A stretch of 64,000 nt of DNA from Sphingobacterium sp. SRCM116780. GTDB lineage: Bacteria; Bacteroidota; Bacteroidia; Sphingobacteriales; Sphingobacteriaceae. The translations under genes and the position numbers were made by a program. Location: positions 3,844,001 to 3,908,000 of the forward strand of contig NZ_CP090446.1 in the NCBI RefSeq assembly GCF_021442025.1. The letters are read 5' to 3'. Of the stretch, positions 36,101 through 44,925 are shown one piece after another. Every line of letters starts with the position of its first letter. Within the stretch, counting starts at the first letter, position 1. The notes under the pieces were generated by a model that had not been told where the DNA came from, searched no databases, and saw only the letters and a list, made by a program, of their open reading frames with translations.

Positions 36101-36360
36101 GAAGTACTTTTCCTACAGATTTTATCAAATTTCGTGAGGCGAGATTGGATTATACATTCAAAAAGGATGTTTTGAAACGATGGGGATTAGATAAGGCAAC
36201 TATCGGTCTTTACGGAAGAAACTTATTTATTTGGTCAAAATGGCCTGCTTTCGATCCTGAATTTGGAACATTGGACGGAGGAGATATTGTCAAAGGATTT
36301 GAAATCGCTCAGTTTCCATCCACACGAACAATCGGATTTAATCTAGTCGTTGGTTTTTAA
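33112..36360 (+). CDS. SusC/RagA family TonB-linked outer-membrane protein (second locus)
   Basis: A 1082-residue TonB-dependent porin. It has a signal region (KKALLIIGLFECSYQPVSAY) and a carboxypeptidase-like domain (FKGKVVDANGAPLADVSI near 50). The linker LEEVVVTALGIKREEKSLGY (near 125) is of the ALGI subclass, followed by the plug (ILRGENNLTGENQALIVVDG, LKGPGAAALYGQKAANGAV) and a barrel ending in NLVVGF. ATG 33112 is chosen; the open frame reaches back to a TTG at 33067, which would lengthen the N-terminus awkwardly. It pairs with the SusD-like gene 11 bases downstream. The substrate is unknown because no glycosidase is adjacent. Confidence 0.93.
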   Translation: MKHYYLPKLKKALLIIGLFECSYQPVSAYTNGFEFLNRTESITQDLILFKGKVVDANGAPLADVSIFNGNKSIGKTNKDGMFALSIPKGTVLTFKSLGHRNHEERVFKESLNVEIKLHATERALEEVVVTALGIKREEKSLGYSVSTVKGEELTNAVSSNWMDALSGKVAGLNLVRSGAGPVGSTKIILRGENNLTGENQALIVVDGVIINTGSGRRSGNASEAIYGTGSDNMPADYGSGMDDINPEDIESVSVLKGPGAAALYGQKAANGAVIITTKSGAKRNGKSLGITLNSNTSFESVNRWPDLQYEYGQGIGGADYYSFGTTIDGSSTSGTSSAYGPKFDGQYFFQYDPNLQGVGTERTLWRPYKNNNSFFDVGKTFMNTLSIDGGTEKTNARFSATNVSNTWIVPNTGYDRNTIALSVNSKVSDKLSITSKVSYNNRKSDNLPGAGYGNQSLMYWYIFWQPNADVNWLKTYWVNGQEGKKIMYPFSTYPENPYAISYEFINRNNRNTFTGNAQASYQFSKEFSAQVRASIDFSNEDRAQLRPYDAGSKLAEGSYRTQEIFSKETNLDFLLKYDKKIHENWQVTATGGGSTLRNNYRMTSLASDGLTFPGVYSHTNNKYGIKSIQDIRNFQINSFYGLVTAGFKDYLFFDATGRMDWTSTLASSVVPDKNVGFFYNSFNSSLVLSQLFTLPKAINFAKLRASVAWVGSGVEAPYMTAYGYIGGNPLIGGSLQNPTTLVNPNIEPLSTRSIEFGTDVRMFKNRLNVDVAVYQGNTSNQHLYRTIDPSSGSSRYLMNMGEVRNRGVEVSLNTNQVVNKEGFNWSSSLTYSANNNNIMSIPDSSIVLQYRSVGSGQIVGLPGGSMGDMYGIGYQRAPDGQIIYNEKTGVALLTENVVYLGNTIPTGKLSLGNTFSYKNFRLNVLFDTQWGAVGHSLTHYKLAEQGKTKNTLPGRYNGIIGNGVLANGDGTYRKNDVIATNIDEYYRSHYGQDNAEGSTFPTDFIKFREARLDYTFKKDVLKRWGLDKATIGLYGRNLFIWSKWPAFDPEFGTLDGGDIVKGFEIAQFPSTRTIGFNLVVGF

Positions 36361-36371
36361 TCTACAATAAA

Positions 36372-37901
36372 ATGAAAAATACGATAAAAAAAATAACTTT
36401 TGCTTTTCTTGCATTATCGATAGGTCTACAAGCATGTGATAAAGGTTTTATAGACTTAAATACTGATCCCGTAAAAACAACAGAAGCTTACGCTTCCCAA
36501 TTCATGGCTAATGGATTACTCAATGCCGTATCAACCAATATGAATAGAAACAGGAGCTTTACAAATGAATTGATGCAAGTGACGGTTTCTATTGGTGAAG
36601 GAGATGGGAAAGTATTTCGATACGATTTCAGACCAAGTTGGTCAAGTTACCTCTGGGATCAACATTATAAACAGTTAATGAATTTCAAAGATATGTACCT
36701 TAAAGCCTCGGAAGAAGTTAGTTTTAATCGTTCTTATCAAGGAATAGCATTGCTGTGTCAATCTTGGTTATTCTCCATATTAACGGATACCTATGGCGAT
36801 GTTCCTTATTCTCAAGCTTTGTTAGGTCGTGACTCGCTCATTTTAGAACCTAGATTTGATGAGCAGCGCACCATTTATAACGGTATGTTTCAAAAGTTTG
36901 AAGAGGCCAATGCATTGTTGAAAGCTGGAGAAGCAATTGATCCAACAGCAGATCCTGTTTTTGCGGGTGATGTCTCAAAATGGCGTAAATTATCAAATTC
37001 GATGTATTTGCGGTTATTGTTACGTATTGCTCACAAAGAGGATGGGGGTGCAGATGCAATTAAGAAGATTAAAGAAATTCTAGAAGATAATACAAGTGAA
37101 TATCCAATCATGTCAAGCAATAGTGATGTGGCTGTTTTACGATGGACGGGAAAAGGAGCCTATGTTTCACCATTTATGGAGACACGCGCGCAAGACTTCC
37201 GTGCGACTTCTCTTGCTTCTTTTTTTATTGATCATTTAAGGGACTGGAATGACCCTCGTTTGAATATTCCTGAGTATGGTACAGCTGGTATTAACCGATT
37301 GGGAATTGCCACTGTGTCTGGAAACTATGTCGGTGTAGAAAGTGGCTATGCAGCGGGAAATGCGGAGGATTACACTAAAATGAGTTATTTCTATTCCTAT
37401 GATCAAAATGCTGGGGTCAATAGTTTACAGACGGAGCCATTGACAGGGATGATTATGAATTATGCAGAGGTTGAATTTATAAAGGTTGAGGCTATTATTA
37501 AGGGATGGGTTTCGGGTTCAGCAGAAACGTATTATAAAAGTGCTGTTGAAAATAATATTAAGCTCTGGGTTCCAAACTTGACACAGCCTGTGCAAGATTA
37601 TTTAGCGAATGCGGACATCCAATGGGATGAAAATAAAACCCTAGCTCAAAAAATGCAACTTCTGCATTTACAGAAATATTATGCCCTGTTTATGGTAGAT
37701 ATGCAACAATGGTTTGAATACCGCAGAACAGGTTATCCCATTTTGCCGAAAGGCGCTGGTTTGAAAAATAATGGTGAAATGCCTTCACGAATGGTATATC
37801 CTGTTATTGTACAATCTTCGAATCCTACTGGTTACAAAGAAGCTATTGCTAATCAAGGAGCAGATTTAATTAATACCAAGGTATGGTGGCAAAAACCTTA
37901 A
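36372..37901 (+). CDS. SusD-like lipoprotein (SusD-like_2 type)
   Basis: A 509-residue lipoprotein with lipobox GLQAC (cysteine at residue 22). It has the shorter SusD-like_2 pattern, with FIDLNTDPVKTTEA near 26 and SWLFSILTDTYGDVPYSQAL near 130. KWRKLSNSMYLRLLLRIAHK lies near 204 and MNYAEVEFIKVEAIIKGW near 360. The C-terminus includes FMVDMQQWFEYRRTGYP. It acts on the cell surface as the substrate-binding partner of the SusC protein encoded just upstream. Its stop overlaps a possible ATG (37901) of the next gene; all three genes share a terminator. Confidence 0.93.
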   Translation: MKNTIKKITFAFLALSIGLQACDKGFIDLNTDPVKTTEAYASQFMANGLLNAVSTNMNRNRSFTNELMQVTVSIGEGDGKVFRYDFRPSWSSYLWDQHYKQLMNFKDMYLKASEEVSFNRSYQGIALLCQSWLFSILTDTYGDVPYSQALLGRDSLILEPRFDEQRTIYNGMFQKFEEANALLKAGEAIDPTADPVFAGDVSKWRKLSNSMYLRLLLRIAHKEDGGADAIKKIKEILEDNTSEYPIMSSNSDVAVLRWTGKGAYVSPFMETRAQDFRATSLASFFIDHLRDWNDPRLNIPEYGTAGINRLGIATVSGNYVGVESGYAAGNAEDYTKMSYFYSYDQNAGVNSLQTEPLTGMIMNYAEVEFIKVEAIIKGWVSGSAETYYKSAVENNIKLWVPNLTQPVQDYLANADIQWDENKTLAQKMQLLHLQKYYALFMVDMQQWFEYRRTGYPILPKGAGLKNNGEMPSRMVYPVIVQSSNPTGYKEAIANQGADLINTKVWWQKP

Positions 37902-37924
37902 TGGTACATTCAATGGAAACTAAA

Positions 37925-39445
37925 ATGAAAAAATTACTTTTTAATATAACAACGATGATAGTGGTTTTGTCGGCCATGGTATCATGTCAAGATACCAACT
38001 ATCCAGGAGGTACAATCAGTCCATATATAGGAATTTTTGATCTTCGTAATTTATATAAAGGTGAGGTCGTAACGATCGATGCAGAAAAACTGGATGGTTC
38101 GAGTAAGCTGGCCGCATTGGTGGTATCAGATCATAAAGGGGGCAACTTACCCGAAGGGTTGCTGGTCGTTCAGGATGCAAGACGTTTAGGTAAATTGCGC
38201 GGTATTTCAATTGACTTAGGAGCATCAGCAGAAAACTATCAACCTGGAGATTCTGTGGTCATTGATATTGTTGGAAGTCAATTACTACGGGAGGGTGGTA
38301 TTTTGAAGTTGAAAAATGTTAAAGAAAACCATATTACGAAGGTTGCTTCTGGTAGACCCATAAATAATAATGTTGTGACCGCTAAGGCTATTTTAGAAAA
38401 TCTGGACGCATATGAAAGTACACTGGTTATTATATTGAAAGGTGGATTTAATCCGATTCCAAAAGAGGGAGAAGTATTGTCAGGTACTAAATTATTAAAT
38501 GATGGATTTGCCAATTTAAACTTAGTAACAAATGAAAAAGCAAATTTTTCGCAACAATCACTCTATGTGTTAGGTAATTATTATGGTATTGTTTTTAATA
38601 AAGAAGCTGCTGATGGTACACAAACCCCTTATTTGAAATGTCGCACTAAAGAAGATATTCTTTTGCTGAGCTCAGAAATTGAAATTGCGCCAATTGTTAT
38701 CACGGGCTTTGCAAGTGATGTTAAAGGATCAGATACGAACTATGAGTATATGCAGTTTATGGCGACAGAGGATATTGATTTCGCTAAAACACCTTATGCT
38801 GTAGTGGTCAGTAATAATGCAAATGCTTCCACACCAACAGGCGCACCTATCAATGGTTGGGCAACAGGTGGAATGAGAACTTATAAGTTTAATATAACAA
38901 AGGGTTTTGCTGCTAAAGGAACATACTTCTATGTTGGGGGAAAATATCAACTGATCAATGGTGGTGCTTCAACAAGTTTGAGTACATCTAATTGGGTGTT
39001 AAATTATGATTATAATGAAAATAATGGATTTGACTTTGGAAATAGAACCTCTGGATTGCTTGCAAATAGTGGAAATGCTTTTGGAATAGCGATTTTTAAG
39101 GGGACAAGTGTAACAAAGGATTCGAAACCTATAGATGTTATGTTTAATTCAGGTGGAGGTGCCCTTTGGGAAGGAGATAAAGGTTATCGTATCACCAATA
39201 GTGATTTCTATGATGTCATCAACCCTTTAACAATGCAACCCCAGCCTTTTTTCAAACAGGGTACCAATCAATTGTTTTTAAAGTATAATACAGCAGACGT
39301 TGGTTATTTTGTAAGTCTTGGAGGAGAGTATAATCGCACACTTGGACGTTGGACTGTAGCTCGTAGCCAAAATAATATAGAGATGACTAAAACGTCTTTA
39401 ATCACAGATATAGAATATAAAGGTGCGACTAAAATAGTAGAGTAA
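37925..39445 (+). CDS. DUF5689 surface lipoprotein
   Basis: A 506-residue lipoprotein, third gene of the Sus operon. The N-terminal signal (MKKLLFNITTMIVVLSAMVSC) has lipobox MVSC. The DUF5689 region (about 25-260) has beta-rich sequence (LYKGEVVTI, KLAALVVSDHKGGNLPEGLLV, GDSVVIDIVGSQL). The C-terminal half resembles beta-sandwich extensions of surface glycan-binding lipoproteins. DUF5689 proteins are typically encoded right after ALGI-type SusC and SusD-like_2 genes and are thought to sit at the cell surface. In-frame ATGs at 37901 and 37913 exist; 37925 gives the best signal peptide. Confidence 0.85.
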   Translation: MKKLLFNITTMIVVLSAMVSCQDTNYPGGTISPYIGIFDLRNLYKGEVVTIDAEKLDGSSKLAALVVSDHKGGNLPEGLLVVQDARRLGKLRGISIDLGASAENYQPGDSVVIDIVGSQLLREGGILKLKNVKENHITKVASGRPINNNVVTAKAILENLDAYESTLVIILKGGFNPIPKEGEVLSGTKLLNDGFANLNLVTNEKANFSQQSLYVLGNYYGIVFNKEAADGTQTPYLKCRTKEDILLLSSEIEIAPIVITGFASDVKGSDTNYEYMQFMATEDIDFAKTPYAVVVSNNANASTPTGAPINGWATGGMRTYKFNITKGFAAKGTYFYVGGKYQLINGGASTSLSTSNWVLNYDYNENNGFDFGNRTSGLLANSGNAFGIAIFKGTSVTKDSKPIDVMFNSGGGALWEGDKGYRITNSDFYDVINPLTMQPQPFFKQGTNQLFLKYNTADVGYFVSLGGEYNRTLGRWTVARSQNNIEMTKTSLITDIEYKGATKIVE

Positions 39446-39477
39446 TGTTGGATTAAAGGATCTAATGTTTTACCAGT

Positions 39478-39515
39478 AATAAGGAAGCCCCATCAGATGA
39501 TAGGGCTTCCTTATT
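39478..39515. terminator. Bidirectional terminator between the Sus operon and trhO
   Basis: A 13-base perfect stem AATAAGGAAGCCC (39478-39490) with its complement (39503-39515), with a 12-base loop. It lies between converging genes and ends 2 bases before the trhO stop codon. Confidence 0.85.
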
Positions 39516-39517
39516 AT

Positions 39518-40513
39518 TTATGCTTCAACTTGCTCTTTAGGAGGAAAGTTTTTATGTTTTCTTTTACTTATCTTTTCGATGTTAACTGGTTGAGGTATTT
39601 TTACGTAATAACCTGTTCCATCATAAGTGCGTTTTAAAGGATCTTCTTGACATGTGGTAGAACAACAGCCTTCCAATTTCTCTCCACATTCGTCGCATTG
39701 TGTAAAATGCTCATTGCAAATCGGACTAGCACAGTTAATCATTTTTGATGTTTCTTTTCCACAGTTCTTACAGGTTGAAACCACAACAGGATTTATGGAG
39801 TTGACATCTACGGTAACCCGATTATCAAAAACATAACATTTACCATCAAAGTCTTTACCGCCAGCTTCTTTACCATATTTGATAATACCACCATGTAATT
39901 GATAGACATCTTCAAAACCTTCTGCCAGTAATAATGCTGAAGCTTTTTCACATTTGATACCACCCGTACAATAGGTCAAGATTTTTTTACCTTTATATTG
40001 TTCCAGTTCTTTTACTTTTTCAGGAAACTCTCGAAAATTTTCCATGTCTAAAGTGACCGCATTTTTAAAACGACCCACATTGTGTTCATAATTAGAGCGG
40101 ACATCTAATACCACAACATCTTCACGATCTTTCATCTCCATGAAATCTTTCGGTTCCAAGTGAACACCTGTTTTTTGAGTGGGATCAATAATCTTCGGAT
40201 TACGTAAGCCTGAATGAACAATTTCTGACTTATAACGACAATGCATCTTGATAAAAGAAGGCTCTGCTACATCGTCAATTTTGAACTCTGTATGATTGAA
40301 TCGTCCATCTGCATAAATAGCATCCATATAAGCTTGACAAGCTTCTGGACTGCCTGATACCGTGCCATTTAAACCTTCATCTGCGACGATAATACGTCCG
40401 ACTAATTGAAGTGATTTACAAAATTCTAAATGATCAGCAGCAAATTTTTCTGCATCAGCGATAGGACTGTAACAATAGTACAGTAAAGTTTGATATTGTG
40501 CCATAGTTTTCAT
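39518..40513 (-). CDS. trhO: tRNA uridine(34) hydroxylase (rhodanese-like)
   Basis: A 331-residue protein of the TrhO/YceA family. The N-terminal part (LLYYCYSPI, GLNGTVSG) is followed by a rhodanese domain (about 117-215) with the active cysteine in ILTYCTGGIKCEKAS (C182). The Cys-rich C-terminal region carries CKNCGKETSKM, SPICNEHFTQCDECGEK and GCCSTTC, consistent with zinc binding. It uses O2 to hydroxylate uridine 34 of tRNAs. ATG 40513 is given; the next ATG (40504, MAQYQTLLYY) is equally possible. A consensus promoter lies 44 bases upstream. Confidence 0.9.
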   Translation of the reverse strand: MKTMAQYQTLLYYCYSPIADAEKFAADHLEFCKSLQLVGRIIVADEGLNGTVSGSPEACQAYMDAIYADGRFNHTEFKIDDVAEPSFIKMHCRYKSEIVHSGLRNPKIIDPTQKTGVHLEPKDFMEMKDREDVVVLDVRSNYEHNVGRFKNAVTLDMENFREFPEKVKELEQYKGKKILTYCTGGIKCEKASALLLAEGFEDVYQLHGGIIKYGKEAGGKDFDGKCYVFDNRVTVDVNSINPVVVSTCKNCGKETSKMINCASPICNEHFTQCDECGEKLEGCCSTTCQEDPLKRTYDGTGYYVKIPQPVNIEKISKRKHKNFPPKEQVEA

Positions 40514-40556
40514 TGATACCGCTGCAAACGGCGTTTAATGTAAATGAATTAGAGCA

Positions 40557-40587
40557 CAAACTTAGTTAAAAATTGAATATTAAACAA
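40557..40587 (-). promoter_or_regulatory. trhO promoter
   Basis: On the minus strand TTG (40587-40585), 20 bases, TAAGTTTG (40564-40557), fitting the consensus TTG-N19-22-TAnnTTTG. The box ends 43 bases before the trhO ATG. Confidence 0.75.
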
Positions 40588-40673
40588 TTTTTAACGTTCT
40601 ATCATCAACCTATGAAAAACAAATATTATGATGAAACATAGAAAAAATATGAAAAGCTCTTAAATGATTTTCA

Positions 40674-40886
40674 TCACTTTTTCTTTAAGGGCTCTAACAA
40701 GTACTCCAGACCATTCAATTTAATTTCATATAATGTTGCTAATTGAAGGCCAAGCTTACCTGTAGGAAAGCCTTTCTGATGGAACCAAACGAGATAAGGT
40801 TCAGGGAGGTTACATAAGGTATAGCCTTGATATTTGCCAAAGGGCATTTTCACTGTTACAAGTTCAGTTAATATTTCAGGATTCAT
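40674..40886 (-). CDS. DUF3820 family protein
   Basis: A 70-residue cytoplasmic protein of the DUF3820 family: MPFGKYQGYTLCNLPEPYLVWF and KGFPTGKLG are the conserved segments. The motif resembles a nuclease-associated helical module, but no activity is established. It starts 2 bases after the glycosyltransferase gene, so it lies at the end of that operon. Confidence 0.85.
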   Translation of the reverse strand: MNPEILTELVTVKMPFGKYQGYTLCNLPEPYLVWFHQKGFPTGKLGLQLATLYEIKLNGLEYLLEPLKKK

Positions 40887-40888
40887 GA

Positions 40889-41644
40889 TTAGTCTGCTGG
40901 ATTGCCATTTTTGAAACGATAAACAATCATTTTTGTCACGATGACTAGATGATTAAATAGATTCGGAATCGTTCCGTAGTATTTTTTAAAAATTTCAAAG
41001 CGTTCTTTTAAAGATTCGCGATGTTTTTGTTTGGACATTCCCCCCACTAAATAGCGTGCTACATGTTGATTGGCATTCACACATATATTCGCTTTTTTCG
41101 CGGCTTTGATTACCCAATCAATATCCGCACATAATTTATATGTTAAATCATAAGGCTCTGCGAGACTCCGTTTGATATAAATAGCTTGATGACAGATGTT
41201 CATGCCATATCGAAAGCTTTTCCAATTAAAGTGAGCAGGAACTTTATGACGACGCTCTCCAATGATCTCTCGCTGTTCATTTATTAAAAAGGTTTCCCCA
41301 TATAAGATATCAGCACCCTCACTTACTTCTGCTAAGTTTGCTAAAGTTTCTTTATTGTGTAATTCATCACCAGAATTCAAAAAAAGTACATAATCTCCGG
41401 TTGCTTTGGCTAAACCCTTATTCATTGCGTCATAAATTCCCTTATCTTTTTCAGATAATAGAATTGCAATATTTGACTTGTATTTTTCTACAACATCCAA
41501 GGTACCATCTGTCGATGATCCATCAATAATGATGTATTCGACATGTTTATAAGTTTGGTTAACAACGGATTTTAGGGTATGTTCGATATCCCGCACATTA
41601 TTATAGACGACTGTAATGATGGAAAATGTGGGATTATTATACAT
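40889..41644 (-). CDS. Family 2 glycosyltransferase
   Basis: A 251-residue GT-A glycosyltransferase like those that add sugars to capsule or LPS repeats. The start TFSIITVVYNNVRDIEHTL, the IIIDGSSTDGTLD nucleotide-sugar loop (near 38), and YDAMNKGLAKATGDYVLFLNSGDEL (near 66-90) with the SGD variant of the DxD motif are all visible. It is the third glycosyltransferase of the cluster, 1 base after the preceding gene. The donor and acceptor sugars cannot be told from sequence. Confidence 0.9.
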   Translation of the reverse strand: MYNNPTFSIITVVYNNVRDIEHTLKSVVNQTYKHVEYIIIDGSSTDGTLDVVEKYKSNIAILLSEKDKGIYDAMNKGLAKATGDYVLFLNSGDELHNKETLANLAEVSEGADILYGETFLINEQREIIGERRHKVPAHFNWKSFRYGMNICHQAIYIKRSLAEPYDLTYKLCADIDWVIKAAKKANICVNANQHVARYLVGGMSKQKHRESLKERFEIFKKYYGTIPNLFNHLVIVTKMIVYRFKNGNPAD

Positions 41645-41645
41645 G

Positions 41646-42560
41646 CTATTTTTTTAATTCGTTGAATTTCTTTTTTGCAAAACGAATCCCTCTTCGTAAG
41701 AGAGAACCTTTTCTATGGGCGTAAAAATACTTAATTGCTTCATAAGCCCGTGTATACTCTTGAACTTCTTGTGGGAATTCGGTTATTTTTTTATCTGCAA
41801 GCACAACTTGATAAGTAGATTCTGCTGCGGTATGTGTTCCAGATCCATCATTACCGATATTCTGCGTCAATGAATTTCGGGGATATAGCACTAACCCGTT
41901 ATTTTTAAAAACAGAAGCATACCACCGAATAGCCCACGAGTTGATTTTTCCTGCTTTGAATTCCTGAACCTGTTTCCAAAAGTTCTCTTTGCCTTCTATA
42001 CTAAACTGGTGAATCTGTTCAGCACTAAAATCATCAGTAAGAGCATGAATGTCCGAATTGAAAAAACTCCATGCTCGATCCCAAGTGGCCCAGCCCCAGC
42101 TATTTGCAACTCGAAAGAAGAATGTTTCTGGTAATGCTGCTAAGTTTTTAACAGGATAACCATAACCCGATATCTGCATCACTCGATCTTCATTTTGATA
42201 ACGATCTAATGCATCATTAAAATAGTCTAAAGCAAAAGGAGATGTTGTTAAGTCATCCTCTAAGACAATAATCCGACCATATTGATGGACAATTTTAGAG
42301 ACTCCATCAATTACGTTGGCCGCTAAACCGCAGTTTGTATCTCTTAAAATAAGATGAACTTTTTTGAATTTCCAATCTCTTTTGATGATTGCTCTCACTT
42401 GCTCCACGGCAACTGTTGCCTGTTCATTTTTAGCGGCATCTGAATAGATGAATAATTCCGAATTAGCAGCTATTGCATTTTGCTCCAGAGCTTCCAATGT
42501 CTGTATGGTATGCTGCGGTCTATTGTAGACAAAAAGAATAATTGGCGCTAATTTTTTCAT
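41646..42560 (-). CDS. Glycosyltransferase (GT2-like, GT-A fold)
   Basis: A 304-residue protein, probably a cytoplasmic glycosyltransferase. The start APIILFVYNRPQHTIQTLEAL is a GT-A opening, and RIIVLEDDLTTSP (near 95) provides an acidic DxD-type metal site. NSWGWATWDRAWSFF (near 148) is a motif shared with a little-studied group of surface-polysaccharide glycosyltransferases. The last 20 residues are very basic, which may help membrane association. Its ATG overlaps the stop of the upstream glycosyltransferase by one base (TAATG), implying coupled translation. Confidence 0.8.
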   Translation of the reverse strand: MKKLAPIILFVYNRPQHTIQTLEALEQNAIAANSELFIYSDAAKNEQATVAVEQVRAIIKRDWKFKKVHLILRDTNCGLAANVIDGVSKIVHQYGRIIVLEDDLTTSPFALDYFNDALDRYQNEDRVMQISGYGYPVKNLAALPETFFFRVANSWGWATWDRAWSFFNSDIHALTDDFSAEQIHQFSIEGKENFWKQVQEFKAGKINSWAIRWYASVFKNNGLVLYPRNSLTQNIGNDGSGTHTAAESTYQVVLADKKITEFPQEVQEYTRAYEAIKYFYAHRKGSLLRRGIRFAKKKFNELKK

Positions 42561-43438
42561 TAAATTTTGAAAAATTTTGATTTCAAGAGCTGTAGAATGA
42601 GTTTGATATCAGCAATAGATTTTTGTTTGTTTTTTAAAGTATAAAACAAAATTAAAAATTTATAGTATTTGACAACAGATTGGTAAGTTGTCTTATGCAA
42701 ATATCCTAGTTTTTGCTGTAAATAAAAATAAGAGTTTAAACCTAACTCGACGATATGTAATGAAAAGGGCCTATCTGAAATGGGATGCTGGTATTCTTGA
42801 GACATATCCATCTTTATTTCTGCATTTGGAAAAGATTTTAAAATATGTTCATGTAAATATCTTTCCTCTCCATATAAAAATATCTTTGGATCATAACCTC
42901 CAATTTGTATAAACGAAGATTTACGAAGGAAGAAACATGCCCCATTTATTACGGAATACTTCGGGTTGAAATGGTTTAATTTTTGAAGGAAAAAATTAAC
43001 TAAGAATGAGTTTACAGTCAGTTTTCTGGCTAAAAAAGAATGCGTTTTTTTATTATTTTGATCAATTTGCTGTAGCCCTAGGAGCTTTAAATTGGAGTTT
43101 TGTATAAAGTTGGTCACTCCCCATTGAAAAACTGGTTTTATGAGCTCAACATCTGGATTGATTAACAAAACATACGCATACTTTGCATGCTCAACGCCAA
43201 GATTATTACCAGCACCATAGCCTGCATTAATCGTATTATTAACGATTTGAACATTCGGAAAGTTTTGGGCAAGATAAAGATTTACTTCATTTTGATTGTT
43301 GCTATTATTATCAACTACAATCACTTCCAGATTTTCCTCAATATCATTGTTTCTGTAGATTGCTGTAATACAATTATCCAATAATGTTACCTCTGTGTTG
43401 TAAGTTAAGATAACGATACTCAGTCCATGATATTCCAT
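42560..43438 (-). CDS. Family 2 glycosyltransferase (rhamnosyltransferase-like)
   Basis: A 292-residue GT2 protein. LSIVILTYNTE at the start, VIVVDNNSNNQNEV (near 40) and YVLLINPDVELI (near 90) with an N-P-D version of the DxD site point to transferases acting on rhamnose or related sugars. The long tail beyond residue 220 is basic and aromatic. ATG 43438 is preferred because only six residues precede the fold. An alternative ATG at 43459 would overlap the flippase gene by 14 bases. It belongs to the flippase/glycosyltransferase operon. Confidence 0.85.
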   Translation of the reverse strand: MEYHGLSIVILTYNTEVTLLDNCITAIYRNNDIEENLEVIVVDNNSNNQNEVNLYLAQNFPNVQIVNNTINAGYGAGNNLGVEHAKYAYVLLINPDVELIKPVFQWGVTNFIQNSNLKLLGLQQIDQNNKKTHSFLARKLTVNSFLVNFFLQKLNHFNPKYSVINGACFFLRKSSFIQIGGYDPKIFLYGEERYLHEHILKSFPNAEIKMDMSQEYQHPISDRPFSLHIVELGLNSYFYLQQKLGYLHKTTYQSVVKYYKFLILFYTLKNKQKSIADIKLILQLLKSKFFKI

Positions 43439-43445
43439 GTTTGTT

Positions 43446-44906
43446 CTATCTTGTAACATATTTTTTCTTAATATATGTCACTATTTCGTGAAGAATAGCA
43501 GATTTAAAAATATAAAGAATTGAAAGATATATTGCTGAGAAAACGACAATCTTTATTAAAGAAGATGCGAATATATTGATAAAGTAATGACCACTATAAT
43601 ATGCAATTAGTCCACCGACTATTACTGTAATGACATATTTAATAATAGTCTTACCCAGATAGAGGTATTTTATCCCAGAATGCTTAGCGATCGATATTTG
43701 CCAGATAAAGGTCCAAAAAACTGTAAATATAGACATACCCCATACAATATAAATAATGTCCAGCCGATGTAGACAAAAGATAATCAATAACTGTATAAGG
43801 CCAAAGGCCACGATGTGACGCATGTAAATATTTGAAGCACCTTTGCTCAGGAAGTAATTACCGTAAAAATTAATAATAGGAGCAAAAGCAGCATTTATAC
43901 ACAATACTTGCAGTAGTGGGACACTAGGCAACCATTTTGAAGAAATTGTAATGGTAATAAACTCTTCTGATATAATACATAACAGTGCTAATGCAGGGAA
44001 AGTGGTAAAACAAATGAAGTTCAGTAATTTTAAAAATACCCTATTCTGCTTTTCATTGTCATTATTCAAGTTTGAAAGTAGAGGCTGTGCAAATCCATGA
44101 GACATATTGGCAATAATACCTTGAGTCATTCCGCTCCATTTATTTGCTTGTGTATAGTACCCTACCGTTGCTTTTGTTGTAATTTTTCCTAAATAGAATG
44201 TTAGTAGATTATTATTGATGTGGTTGACAATATTTGCTATTAGTATTTTATTACTAAACTTCCACATTCCTTTTATAGGACTAAAATCCACTTTCAATGA
44301 AGGTCTGAAATCGGATAAGAAAAAACAGATTGCAGAAAAGGAAAAACTATAGGCAACTGACTGGAAAACAATTGACCAATATGAGAAATTATAATAAACC
44401 AAAATAATACCCACTATACCCGAAATCAAAACGCTTAATGTCGTTGCTAGAGAGCGCTCCTTTACTTTTAAATTTTTAAAAAGATAAGCGCTATGTGCGA
44501 TCCCAAAACTACCAAAAACAAAACTAGAGAATAAATATCGAGATAACTTAGTTAACTCCGGTATACCAAAAAATGCGCTAATGAATGGGGCTGCAAAAAA
44601 TAATAGCGTATATAGACCTAAACTAATTAATATAGTCGTCCAAAATACAGCATTATAATCCTTGTATTCAACATCTTTTTTATTCGCCAATGAACTAATA
44701 AATCCCGATTCTTGGATAGTCGATGCAATGAGGGTGAAAATTGTTAGAATACCTACAAGACCATAATCTTCAGCTGAAAGTTTACGAGCTAAATAGATAC
44801 CAAAAATAAGGTTAAGTAATTGCTGAACTCCAGTAGAAATACCACCCCAAAGTATACCTTTTACAGTTTTAGACTTTAATGACTCGTTATTCTTTTGAGT
44901 GGACAT
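43446..44906 (-). CDS. Lipopolysaccharide/O-unit flippase (PST family)
   Basis: A 486-residue inner-membrane protein with about 12-14 membrane helices. The N-terminus VKGILWGGISTGVQQLLNLIFGIYLARKLSAEDYGL contains the amphipathic start and first helix typical of WzxC-type polysaccharide transporters. It moves lipid-linked sugar units to the periplasmic face. Three glycosyltransferases follow in the same operon, supporting a role in surface polysaccharide synthesis. No polymerase (Wzy) or ligase gene was seen. The DeoR regulator gene lies 19 bases upstream. Confidence 0.9.
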   Translation of the reverse strand: MSTQKNNESLKSKTVKGILWGGISTGVQQLLNLIFGIYLARKLSAEDYGLVGILTIFTLIASTIQESGFISSLANKKDVEYKDYNAVFWTTILISLGLYTLLFFAAPFISAFFGIPELTKLSRYLFSSFVFGSFGIAHSAYLFKNLKVKERSLATTLSVLISGIVGIILVYYNFSYWSIVFQSVAYSFSFSAICFFLSDFRPSLKVDFSPIKGMWKFSNKILIANIVNHINNNLLTFYLGKITTKATVGYYTQANKWSGMTQGIIANMSHGFAQPLLSNLNNDNEKQNRVFLKLLNFICFTTFPALALLCIISEEFITITISSKWLPSVPLLQVLCINAAFAPIINFYGNYFLSKGASNIYMRHIVAFGLIQLLIIFCLHRLDIIYIVWGMSIFTVFWTFIWQISIAKHSGIKYLYLGKTIIKYVITVIVGGLIAYYSGHYFINIFASSLIKIVVFSAIYLSILYIFKSAILHEIVTYIKKKYVTR

Positions 44907-44925
44907 TCTTTTTTGTAAAGTACAT